Numbered from the stretch's first letter, positions 1 to 5,360 are shown. The stretch is DNA of 5,360 bases from an uncultured Pseudomonadota bacterium (GCA_937996755.1 CALKUS010000260.1:1-5360), one strand, 5' to 3'. The notes: generated by a model from the sequence alone, not told the origin. Translations and numbers: made by a program.

Positions 1-45
1 GCCTCCGTCCCTGGGGTCTGTCCGTTCGACATCCGTGTCTCACCC

Positions 46-91
46 GTTTCGCAGCAGCCGTCGCCGATGCGACGGCTGAGTGCTGCGAAAC
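46..91 (-). terminator. Strong hairpin at the end of the TonB receptor gene, possible terminator
   Basis: A long stem can be read directly. GTTTCGCAGCA (46-56) pairs with TGCTGCGAAAC (81-91), and inside it GCCGTCGC (57-64) pairs with GCGACGGC (69-76). A 4-base bulge (77-80) and a CGAT loop complete it, giving about 19 base pairs. Base 91 is also the last base of the receptor's TAG stop codon, so the hairpin begins immediately after translation ends. There is no T-run after the stem on either strand, so it is not a textbook Rho-independent terminator. It may instead stabilise the 3' end of the mRNA or act with Rho. The structure is certain; the function is inferred. Confidence 0.6.
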
Positions 92-2352
92 TACCACTTG
101 ACCGCGAACTCCACGCCCCAGATGCGCGGCTCGTTGACGAAGCCGGTCAGGTTGTTGAAGTCGATGCCGCCGACGATCTCCTCTTCGTTGGTGATATTGC
201 GGCCGAACAGGGCGACGTCGTACTGGCCGGCGTTCCAGGTATAGCCGACGCGCAGGCCGCCTTCGAGCAGGGCCGGGCCACGGAACTCTTCCGACTCGTA
301 CAGGAAGAAGTTCACTTCATCGCGGTAGTACCAGTCCGTGTAGACGTAGAGCTCGCCGATGCCGACCTGGGTACCCCAGCGGGCCGTCATGTTCCAGACC
401 CACTTCGGCGCCTGCGGCAGGCTGTTGCCGTCGATCGACACCGTACCGGGCACCGAGCCCGGCGGATCGAGCACGGTGCAGCCGCCGGCGCACGCCTGGA
501 TCGCGAGGCCGGCGTCGTCGATCTCGGTGTCGTTGTAGCTGCCGCCGAGCGTGACGAGCAGGTTCTCGGTGATATACGCCTCGAAGTCGAGCTCGAAGCC
601 CTGCCCGTCGGTCTCGTCGGCATTGATGAGCGTGTTGAAGTTCGCGGCACCGCCGACCGCCGTGAGCTGCTGGTCCTCCACGGTGTAGCTGAACACCGAG
701 AAGGCCAGGCGCGCGCGACGATCCCACAGGTCGGCCTTGACGCCACCCTCCCAGGAAACGACGGTTTCGGAATCCGCCACCGAGATGGAATCGCCGAACA
801 GCAGGCGCCCCTGCACGGACGGTGCGCGGAAGCCGCGTGCGACGCGCGCGTAGAGGTTCACCGCGTCGTTGACCGAATACACGCCGCTCAGGTCCCAGCT
901 CACGTCCGAGTCGCTCGGGTTCGCGCGGAGCACGTCGGTGGTACCGCCGCCGATCGGCGACTGGAAGCGCTGCGCCTGGAAGTCCTTCTCGTCGTGCGTG
1001 TAGCGCAGGCCGCCGCGCAGCTTGAACGCGGGCGTCACGTCGTACTCGCCCGACGCGTAGATCGCGTACGCCTGGTTGTCCTGCTTCTGCTGCGCGTAGC
1101 CGTTCTGCGGCCGGCCCGGCGCGAGCGTGTCGTAGTTGAAGCTGTCGATCGTGATGTCTTCGTCGAACCAGAACAGGCCGGCCTGCCAGTCGAAATCGCC
1201 CCACTCGTTCGACTCGACGCGGAACTCCTGCGTGAACTGGCCGTGGTCCGGCAGGCCGTCGGCCGATTCCGCCGGGAACGGGATGAAGCCCGGGCCGAAC
1301 GGCGGCGCGAACGACGCGCCGAAGCCGCCGTCGATGTCGCCGCGGCTCAGCGTATCCGCCGATTCGTAACCCGTGATCGAGAACAGGCTGACGCGATCGA
1401 AGTCCCAGCGCAGGCGCGCGTTCGCGCCCCACGTGTCGAGCTCCTGGAAGTTGCGGCCGTCGATCGCGATCTCGTCGCGCTCGAAGCCCGGTACGAGGTC
1501 GTTCGAGCCGGGCTCGATGATGTTCGCGCGGAACAGGCGCGCCGTGCCGTCGAGGCTGCGCGCGTGGACGTTGAACAACGCATCGAAGTCCTCGTTCGGT
1601 GCGTAGAGGAACTGCAGGCGCGCCGCGCGCTCGTTGTAGCCCTCGAGCGCGTCGTTCTCGCCGGTGAACGTGTTGTCGACCCAGTCGTCGCGATGCTGGT
1701 ACAGCGCGGAGAAGCGCGCCGACCAGGCGTCGGAGAAGCCGCCACCGATCGCGCCTTCGAGATTCGTCGTGCCGTAGCTGCCGTACGACGCCTGGAAGTA
1801 GCCTTCCGGTGTCTGCGACGGCTTCTTCGAGTCGAATTTCACGACGCCGGCCGGCGTGTTGCGCCCGAACAGCGTGCCCTGTGGCCCGCGCAGCATCTCG
1901 ACCTGCTCGAGGTCGAACACCGGGAAGCCCTTGAGGATCGGGTTCTCCTGCACGATGTCGTCGTAGACGAGCGACACGGGCTGCGAAGCGTTGAGGTCGA
2001 AATCGGTGTTGCCGAGGCCGCGGATGTAGAAGCGCGGGAACGCGCGACCGAACGACGACTCGATGTTCAGGCTCGGGAGGCGACCGGCCAGGAAGCGGAT
2101 GTCCTCGCCGCCGGAGCCGATGACGTCGAGCTTTTCGGTGTCGACCGTCGTGATCGAGACGGGGACTTCCTGCACGTTTTCCACGCGACGCTGCGCGGTG
2201 ACCGTCACGGTTTCGAGCGTGCCGGCTTCGGGCTGCTCGTCCTTCTTCTCGTCGTCCTGGGCCAGTGCGGGCGCGGCCAGCGCCAGGGCGATCGAAGCTG
2301 CAAGCAGGCGCGCGCGCAGTGCGCGGCGCGAGTTGTCTCGCGTACCGGTCAT
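91..2352 (-). CDS. TonB-dependent outer-membrane receptor
   Basis: A complete 753-residue protein that should form a 22-strand beta-barrel importing a scarce ligand, energised by TonB-ExbB-ExbD. Residues 1-31 are a signal peptide with an Arg-rich n-region and a hydrophobic core, with cleavage expected after APALA. An acidic linker follows, then a TonB-box-like stretch ETVTVTAQRR (47-56). The plug domain spans roughly 57-175. It starts VQEVPVSITTV and contains IRFLAGRLPSLNIES, YIRGLGN (109-115) and the family signature RGPQGTLFGRNTPAG (155-169). The rest is barrel with alternating aromatic strands, including FKLRGGLRYTHDEKDF and YARVARGFRAPS. It ends with LFGRNITNEE and a final VKW, whose terminal aromatic is expected of a BAM substrate. 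Length is normal for the family. The start is supported by GGAG six bases upstream and by the signal peptide. The gene is transcribed divergently from the VOC gene. No FecA-type N-terminal signalling domain is present. The ligand (siderophore, cofactor or glycan) cannot be told from sequence, and no adjacent gene identifies it. Confidence 0.95.
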   Translation of the reverse strand: MTGTRDNSRRALRARLLAASIALALAAPALAQDDEKKDEQPEAGTLETVTVTAQRRVENVQEVPVSITTVDTEKLDVIGSGGEDIRFLAGRLPSLNIESSFGRAFPRFYIRGLGNTDFDLNASQPVSLVYDDIVQENPILKGFPVFDLEQVEMLRGPQGTLFGRNTPAGVVKFDSKKPSQTPEGYFQASYGSYGTTNLEGAIGGGFSDAWSARFSALYQHRDDWVDNTFTGENDALEGYNERAARLQFLYAPNEDFDALFNVHARSLDGTARLFRANIIEPGSNDLVPGFERDEIAIDGRNFQELDTWGANARLRWDFDRVSLFSITGYESADTLSRGDIDGGFGASFAPPFGPGFIPFPAESADGLPDHGQFTQEFRVESNEWGDFDWQAGLFWFDEDITIDSFNYDTLAPGRPQNGYAQQKQDNQAYAIYASGEYDVTPAFKLRGGLRYTHDEKDFQAQRFQSPIGGGTTDVLRANPSDSDVSWDLSGVYSVNDAVNLYARVARGFRAPSVQGRLLFGDSISVADSETVVSWEGGVKADLWDRRARLAFSVFSYTVEDQQLTAVGGAANFNTLINADETDGQGFELDFEAYITENLLVTLGGSYNDTEIDDAGLAIQACAGGCTVLDPPGSVPGTVSIDGNSLPQAPKWVWNMTARWGTQVGIGELYVYTDWYYRDEVNFFLYESEEFRGPALLEGGLRVGYTWNAGQYDVALFGRNITNEEEIVGGIDFNNLTGFVNEPRIWGVEFAVKW

Positions 2353-2358
2353 CTCGTG

Positions 2359-2362
2359 CTCC
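2359..2362 (-). promoter_or_regulatory. Ribosome binding site of the TonB receptor
   Basis: On the minus strand GGGGAG (complement of 2359-2364, core GGAG at 2359-2362) lies six bases before the ATG at 2352-2350. This spacing is good and fixes the start ahead of the signal peptide. Confidence 0.75.
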
Positions 2363-2370
2363 CCGACGTG

Positions 2371-2387
2371 CCGGCACCCGTTGCCGG
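2371..2387. other. Small hairpin in the receptor leader region
   Basis: CCGGCA (2371-2376) and TGCCGG (2382-2387) are perfect inverted copies around a five-base loop. If the candidate promoter at 2398-2428 is right, this hairpin would sit near the 5' end of the receptor mRNA, just upstream of its ribosome binding site. It could equally be an operator half-site pair or chance in GC-rich DNA. No known riboswitch or Fur box is recognisable here. Confidence 0.35.
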
Positions 2388-2397
2388 ACCCCGCGCC

Positions 2398-2428
2398 AAT
2401 ATACGCCCGTACGCGTCCCGCGCGACAA
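2398..2428 (-). promoter_or_regulatory. Candidate sigma-70 promoter for the TonB receptor
   Basis: On the minus strand TTGTCG (complement of 2423-2428) resembles a -35 box and TATATT (complement of 2398-2403) resembles a -10 box, five of six bases matching TATAAT. The spacer is 19 bp, longer than the optimum. This is the most AT-rich spot in the divergent spacer. Transcription would start near 2390, leaving a leader of about 40 bases. It is a visual match only, with no support beyond position. Confidence 0.35.
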
Positions 2429-2443
2429 TGACGTTCGGCCTAC

Positions 2444-2447
2444 GGAG
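2444..2447 (+). promoter_or_regulatory. Ribosome binding site of the VOC gene
   Basis: GGAG at 2444-2447 lies six bases before ATG 2454-2456. It decides the start: the frame stays open upstream as far as 2265, but that extension would run inside the divergent receptor gene and has no comparable Shine-Dalgarno sequence. Confidence 0.7.
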
Positions 2448-2453
2448 ACCCGG

Positions 2454-2846
2454 ATGCCAGAACGATCGTTGTTCCAGCTCGCCCTGGTCGTGCGCGACTA
2501 CGACGAGGCCATCGCGTGGTTCATGCAGAAGCTCGGGTTCGAGCTGCTCGAAGACGCCGACATGGGCGGCGGCAAGCGCTGGGTCGTGGTCGCGCCGTCG
2601 CGCGATCGCGGTGCGGCGCTGCTGCTCGCCCGCGCGGCGAACGACAAGCAGTCGGCGGCGATCGGCAACCAGGCGGGCGGCCGCGTGTTCCTCTTCATGC
2701 ACACCGACGACTGCCGCCGCGATCACGCCGAGTGGGGCGCGCGCGGCGTGAAGTTCCTCGAGCAGCCACGCGAGGAGGCCTACGGCACGGTCGTCGTGTT
2801 CGAGGACCTGTGCGGCAACAAGTGGGATCTCATCCAGCGGCGCTGA
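2454..2846 (+). CDS. VOC family protein (glyoxalase/bleomycin-resistance/dioxygenase fold)
   Basis: A complete, cytoplasmic, single-domain protein of 130 residues, the usual length for a VOC monomer that dimerises. Two beta-alpha-beta-beta-beta modules are visible. The first begins FQLALVVRDYDEAIAWF (7-23) followed by KLGFELLED. The second begins GRVFLFMHTDDCRRDHAEW (76-94) followed by GVKFLEQPREEAYGTVVVFED and the closing GNKWDLIQ (121-128), equivalent to the family's DPxGNxxEL motif. The first-strand ligand site is Gln8 and the last-motif acid is Asp125 rather than the usual Glu. The matching position in the second module looks hydrophobic, so metal binding is doubtful. It converges with the permease gene and ends only 61 bp before that gene's stop. 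Activity and substrate are unknown. VOC proteins include glyoxalases, antibiotic-binding proteins and epimerases, and nothing here selects among them. Confidence 0.88.
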   Translation: MPERSLFQLALVVRDYDEAIAWFMQKLGFELLEDADMGGGKRWVVVAPSRDRGAALLLARAANDKQSAAIGNQAGGRVFLFMHTDDCRRDHAEWGARGVKFLEQPREEAYGTVVVFEDLCGNKWDLIQRR

Positions 2847-2866
2847 ACGCGCACTGCTCCGGCTGC

Positions 2867-2943
2867 CGTCGTCCCGGCGAAAGCCGGGATCCGGCGTCTC
2901 GGCGCGGTCACGTCACTCGACCCCGGCCTTCGCCCGAGTGACG
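2867..2943. repeat. Paired palindromic intergenic repeat (REP-like dimer)
   Basis: Two 26-bp modules lie head-to-head: 2867-2892 on the plus strand and 2918-2943 on the minus strand. They match at 19 of 26 positions by eye. The left module folds as TCCCGGC (2872-2878), a GAAA loop and GCCGGGA (2883-2889), a 7-bp stem with a GNRA tetraloop. The right module's outer parts form a separate palindrome, CGTCACTCG (2911-2919) and CGAGTGACG (2935-2943). Sequences of this GTCxTCCCGGCGAAAGCCGGGATCC type are widely dispersed between genes in Xanthomonadaceae; that is general knowledge, not tested here. It sits between two convergent genes and could serve both as a bidirectional terminator, though no T-run follows. 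The right module lies inside the end of the permease reading frame. Confidence 0.75.
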
Positions 2944-4518
2944 AGTGGTGAGCGCCAGGAGCGCGAACACCACTGCCAGCGCGACATACGCCGCGCCGAA
3001 CTGCAGCGCGACGTTCGCGACGAGGCCTTCCGCGTGCCACGGCAGGAACATCGCGGCGCCGGGCGCGACCGAGTGGATCACGCCGAACGCGGTGAGCGCC
3101 GCGCAGCCGAGCAGCAACGCGCCTGCACGCAGAAGTCGGGAATCGATGAGCGCCGCCAGCACCGCGGCCCACGACATCGCGGTGATGATGAATCCACTGC
3201 CCAGCGCGAAGACGACGGCGACGTCGGAGAGGCCGTGCGCACCATCGGCCATCAGGCTCGCCAGGTTCTCCGCCGGCACCACCATCGGATTGCCGAGCCG
3301 TATCGACACGAGGTACGCGATCGAAGGCAGGAACGCGAACACGACGGCCGGCGCGTGCTTCGGCGGCGTCGCCTCGAAGGCCTGCGTGGCGATGTCGAGC
3401 GCGACGTACACGATGATCGGCGCGAGCACGGCGAGCGGCAGCAGTCCGACGAGGCCCGACAGGTAGCCGAACGCGCCACCGAGCCCGACGACGATGCCGG
3501 TGAGCAGCGTGTATCCCGAGCGTGCGCCCATGCGCTTGTAGGCGGGCTGCCCGATGTACGGCGTCGTCTGTGCCACGCCGCCGCACAGTCCGGCGAGCAG
3601 CGTCGCAACGGCTTCGGTCAGCAGGATGTCGCGCGTGCGGAAGTCGTCGCCCGCGGCGCGCGCGCTTTCGCTCACGTTGATGCCGCCCACCACCATGAGC
3701 AGGCCGAACGGCAGCACGAGCGGCAGGTAGGGCACGAGCCGCGGCAGGCCGTCGATGAAGCCGAGCGTCGGCAGCGGCAGCGCGAGGCGCCAGTGGAACG
3801 GCTCGGGCGCGTGGTAGCCCGTGCCGAGGGCGCCCGCGATGCCGAGGCCGTAATGGAGGAGCAGCCCAACGAGCAGCGCGAACAGCACGCCCGGCACGCG
3901 GAACGGCACACGGCCGCGCGCAACGAGCGCGTACAGCAACAGTCCGAGCACGACGAGCCCGACGATCGGTACGCGCAGCGCTTCGACCAGCGGCAGGAAG
4001 CCCATCAGCATCAATGCGATGCCGGCGATCGATCCGAGCAGACCGGCGCGCGGCACGACGCGCTGAACGAATCCACCCGCGAACGAGAGCACCAGCTTGA
4101 ACGCGCCCATCGCCATCATCGCGGCCATGCCGAGCTGCCAGGTCGCCACGGCCGCGGCCTGCTCGTCCATGCCGTCGCGGCGGAACGCGGCGTACGCCGG
4201 CCCCAGCACGAGCAGCGCGAGCCCGATCGTCGTCGGCGCGTCGATGCCGAGCGGCATCGCGGTGACGTCCGCGCGACCGGTGCGCCGCGCGAGCCGGCGC
4301 GCCATCGCCGTGTAGACGAGGTTGCCGAACAGCACGCCGAGCGCGGTGCCCGGGAACATGCGCGCGTAGACGAATTCCGCGGGGAACCCGAACACGCCGA
4401 CGAGCGTCGTCGCAAGGAATGCAAGGATCGTCAGGTTGTCGACGACCAGGCCGAAGAAGCCGTTGACGTCGCCGGCGACGATGAGCGGGAGGCGGCTCGT
4501 ATGCGAGGCTGGCGTCAT
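2908..4518 (-). CDS. NCS2-family nucleobase (xanthine/uracil-type) permease
   Basis: An inner-membrane protein of 536 residues, expected to take up a purine, pyrimidine or related base with H+ or Na+. About 12-14 hydrophobic segments are visible. The first contains GDVNGFFGLVVDNLTILAF (16-34). A conserved block GRADVTAMPLGIDAPTTIG (81-99) matches the family's third-helix region. The half-helix segment with likely substrate contacts is GGINVSESARAAGDDF (278-293), where Glu284 aligns with the binding Glu of UraA/UapA helix 8. GGVAQTTPYIGQPAYKRMG (313-331) follows, where Gln324 sits in the helix 10 contact region. The spacing of these blocks resembles the AzgA-like branch annotated as 'xanthine/uracil/vitamin C permease'. 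The start chosen leaves about 15 residues before helix 1. The frame stays open upstream to 4647, but that part is inverted-repeat DNA and Arg-rich. No clear Shine-Dalgarno sequence precedes the ATG. The last 11 residues are encoded by the palindromic repeat. The substrate is not determinable. Confidence 0.9.
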   Translation of the reverse strand: MTPASHTSRLPLIVAGDVNGFFGLVVDNLTILAFLATTLVGVFGFPAEFVYARMFPGTALGVLFGNLVYTAMARRLARRTGRADVTAMPLGIDAPTTIGLALLVLGPAYAAFRRDGMDEQAAAVATWQLGMAAMMAMGAFKLVLSFAGGFVQRVVPRAGLLGSIAGIALMLMGFLPLVEALRVPIVGLVVLGLLLYALVARGRVPFRVPGVLFALLVGLLLHYGLGIAGALGTGYHAPEPFHWRLALPLPTLGFIDGLPRLVPYLPLVLPFGLLMVVGGINVSESARAAGDDFRTRDILLTEAVATLLAGLCGGVAQTTPYIGQPAYKRMGARSGYTLLTGIVVGLGGAFGYLSGLVGLLPLAVLAPIIVYVALDIATQAFEATPPKHAPAVVFAFLPSIAYLVSIRLGNPMVVPAENLASLMADGAHGLSDVAVVFALGSGFIITAMSWAAVLAALIDSRLLRAGALLLGCAALTAFGVIHSVAPGAAMFLPWHAEGLVANVALQFGAAYVALAVVFALLALTTRHSGEGRGRVT

Positions 4519-4546
4519 GCGGCCAGCATGCCACGAAGCCGCAGTT

Positions 4547-4669
4547 CGTAGTCCGGGTCCGAGTCTGAGTGCGAGTACACCCGATGCTGACGTGTGCGTG
4601 GGTGCTGTACAGCGTTCGGATCGCCGGAATCGCCTGAGCTTGCGCACTCAGACCCGGACTCAGACTACG
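4547..4669. repeat. 27-bp imperfect inverted repeat with hexamer-periodic arms
   Basis: Arms 4547-4573 and 4643-4669 are reverse complements at 24 of 27 positions; the mismatches are at arm positions 8, 10 and 16. They are separated by 69 bp. Each arm is a run of degenerate 6-bp units of the form CGGGTC/CGAGTC/TGAGTG, so it is both a tandem and an inverted repeat. It lies between the permease start and the RcnB-like gene's terminator, in a stretch with no credible gene. It could form a cruciform or a long hairpin in RNA, or be a non-autonomous mobile or dispersed repeat. The permease promoter must lie inside or beside it, but I cannot place convincing -35/-10 boxes. Confidence 0.7.
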
Positions 4670-4688
4670 GCTCGCCCCAGTGCAAGTG

Positions 4689-4717
4689 AAAACGCCGGCA
4701 CCTCACGGTGCCGGCGT
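4689..4717 (-). terminator. Rho-independent terminator of the RcnB-like gene
   Basis: Read on the minus strand, ACGCCGGCACC and GGTGCCGGCGT form a perfect 11-bp stem (4707-4717 with 4692-4702) around a GTGA loop, which is a GNRA tetraloop. TTTTC follows directly (complement of 4688-4692). The stem starts 30 bases after the TGA stop of the RcnB-like gene. It is the best terminator in the window and separates that gene from the permease, so the two are probably not one operon. Confidence 0.9.
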
Positions 4718-4747
4718 CGTTGCTTCAGTCGTATCGCGACTCGCGAC

Positions 4748-5360
4748 TCAATAGAAGAACCCGTACAGCGCGTCCACGATGCGGCCCGACCCGACTTCGA
4801 CCAGCAACAGGTCGTTGCCGACGCGCACCCACTCGCAGCCCCATGGCGGCGGTTCCAGGCCGTAGTCCTGCCAGTCGATGTAGTACCGCGTGGCGTAGTA
4901 GCCCGAGTAGAACACGGTCGGCAGGTAGAGGCCGATGGTCCAGCGCTGCGCGTAGTAACCGCGCGGCCAGGCGTAGCTGTACGGCGCGCGCCAGCGCTGG
5001 TGGTTCCAGCCGTTGTTCCAGCCGCGATAGCCGTTGTAGTGGCCACCGTAACGGCTGTACCAGCGACCGCCGTGCCAGTCGTAGCGGTTTCGGTAGTCGT
5101 GCCCGCGACCGTCCCAACGATCGTTGCTCCAGTTGCCGCCGCGGTTACCGCCGTTCCAGTTGCCGTCGCGACCACCGCGGCCGCCGTTCCAGTTGCCGTC
5201 GCGACCACCGCGGCCACCGTTCCAGTTGCCGTCGCGATCGCCCCCGCGATGGCCGCCGCTCCAGTTGCCGTCGCGATCGCCGCCGCGATTGCCGCCGTTC
5301 CAGTTGCCATCGCGGTTGCCGCCACCGCGGCGACCGCCGTCGTTGCCGCCGTCACGCCCC
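4748..5360 (-). CDS. RcnB-family envelope protein, N-terminus outside the window
   Basis: The minus-strand frame ending in TGA (4748-4750) is open for 203 codons to the window edge with no credible start codon, so its beginning and probable signal peptide lie beyond 5360. The visible N-terminal part is Gly/Arg/Asn/Asp-rich with six NW-centred repeats of the type RDGNWNGG (5129-5314). Next comes an aromatic, basic stretch (RYDWHGGRWYSRYGGHYNGY). The C-terminal domain contains YYATRYYIDWQDYGLEPPP, then WGCEWVRVGNDLLLVEVGSG, and finally RIVDALYGFFY. The pattern 'YGLxPPPxGxxWVRVxxxxLLV' is that of the RcnB domain family. E. coli RcnB is a periplasmic factor in nickel/cobalt balance, but many family members have no known role and this one should not be assumed to do that. 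A terminator follows 30 bases downstream. Two other long minus-strand frames over the same bases give Ala/Thr- or Leu/Arg-dominated proteins and are shadows. Confidence 0.85.
   Translation of the reverse strand, partial: GRDGGNDGGRRGGGNRDGNWNGGNRGGDRDGNWSGGHRGGDRDGNWNGGRGGRDGNWNGGRGGRDGNWNGGNRGGNWSNDRWDGRGHDYRNRYDWHGGRWYSRYGGHYNGYRGWNNGWNHQRWRAPYSYAWPRGYYAQRWTIGLYLPTVFYSGYYATRYYIDWQDYGLEPPPWGCEWVRVGNDLLLVEVGSGRIVDALYGFFY
5129..5314 (-). repeat. In-frame tandem repeats encoding RDGNWNGG units
   Basis: Six copies of CCAGTTGCC (plus strand) start at 5129, 5156, 5189, 5222, 5261 and 5300, giving spacings of 27, 33, 33, 39 and 39 bp. All spacings are multiples of 3, so the reading frame is kept. 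The units encode RDGNW(N/S)GG followed by a linker of variable length (RGG, NRGG or NRGGD-like). The two 33-bp units are nearly identical at DNA level, pointing to recent duplication or slippage. Confidence 0.85.

Noticed and set aside
317..2428. A 703-codon minus-strand frame overlapping the receptor
   Set aside because: It is a +1/-1 shadow of the receptor frame, extremely rich in Arg, with no recognisable motif.
2265..2453. N-terminal extension of the VOC protein by 63 codons
   Set aside because: It would overlap the receptor's signal-peptide coding region and lacks a ribosome site. The VOC fold begins right after the Met at 2454.
67..2751. An 894-codon open frame on the plus strand opposite the receptor gene
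   Set aside because: It is antisense to a complete, well-recognised TonB receptor with signal peptide, plug and terminal aromatic. Its product is Arg/Ala/Val/Glu-rich without a domain pattern, as expected of GC-rich antisense frames.
2780..4534. A 584-codon minus-strand frame overlapping the permease
   Set aside because: It is an Arg/Ala-rich frame shadow. Its end includes RIPAFAGTT, a peptide typical of spurious translation through the dispersed palindromic repeat.
2938..4551. A 537-codon plus-strand frame opposite the permease
   Set aside because: The product is charged and low-complexity (Arg/Glu/His/Gln) and is the antisense mirror of membrane-helix codons. The permease on the other strand is clear.
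4519..4647. 43-codon upstream extension of the permease
   Set aside because: It is encoded by the inverted-repeat region, is Arg-rich, and would place an unusual basic segment before helix 1. The Met at 4518 gives a normal family N-terminus.
4660..5355. A 231-codon Ala/Thr-rich minus-strand protein
   Set aside because: It is the wrong frame over the RcnB-like gene. The Ala/Thr repeats are the GGN/GNW-coding repeats read out of frame, and it runs through the terminator.
1..5360. CRISPR, tRNA, rRNA, IS element or phage attachment site
   Set aside because: Apart from the repeats described, I saw no regularly spaced identical repeats, no cloverleaf or rRNA core sequence, and no transposase or integrase-like frame.

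Overview
The window looks like a piece of a GC-rich gammaproteobacterial chromosome, most likely from the Lysobacteraceae/Xanthomonadaceae (Lysobacter or Luteimonas type). The reasons are the strong G/C bias at third codon positions, a long TonB-dependent receptor of the 'VQEVPVSIT' type common in this group, and a dispersed palindromic repeat with the GTCxTCCCGGCGAAAGCCGGGATCC flavour typical of these genomes. The genus assignment is inference from style, not from an alignment.

Layout, left to right. Bases 1-45 hold nothing recognisable. A strong hairpin (46-91) abuts the stop codon of a complete TonB-dependent outer-membrane receptor gene on the minus strand (91-2352). A 101-bp divergent spacer (2353-2453) carries the ribosome binding sites of both flanking genes, a candidate promoter for the receptor and a small hairpin in the receptor leader. 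A small VOC (glyoxalase/bleomycin-resistance fold) protein is on the plus strand (2454-2846). It converges on an NCS2-type nucleobase permease on the minus strand (2908-4518). Between and partly inside the two convergent genes lies a 77-bp paired palindromic repeat (2867-2943) that also encodes the last 11 residues of the permease. The spacer 4519-4747 has no gene. It holds a 27-bp imperfect inverted repeat built from hexamers (4547-4573 / 4643-4669) and a clear intrinsic terminator (4689-4717).

The right end (4748-5360, minus strand) is a gene that runs off the window. It is an RcnB-family envelope protein with a Gly/Arg/Asn/Trp repeat region followed by the conserved RcnB-like C-terminal domain. 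No start codon for it lies in the window. Two other long open frames over the same bases are low-complexity shadows of it.

The genes do not form one obvious pathway. Each appears to be its own transcription unit, separated by hairpins or by divergent/convergent orientation. I see no phage, IS, CRISPR, tRNA, rRNA or defence system, and no convincing new multi-gene system. The second-look items are the two palindromic elements, the permease tail encoded by repeat DNA, and the length-variable repeat array in the RcnB-like protein.
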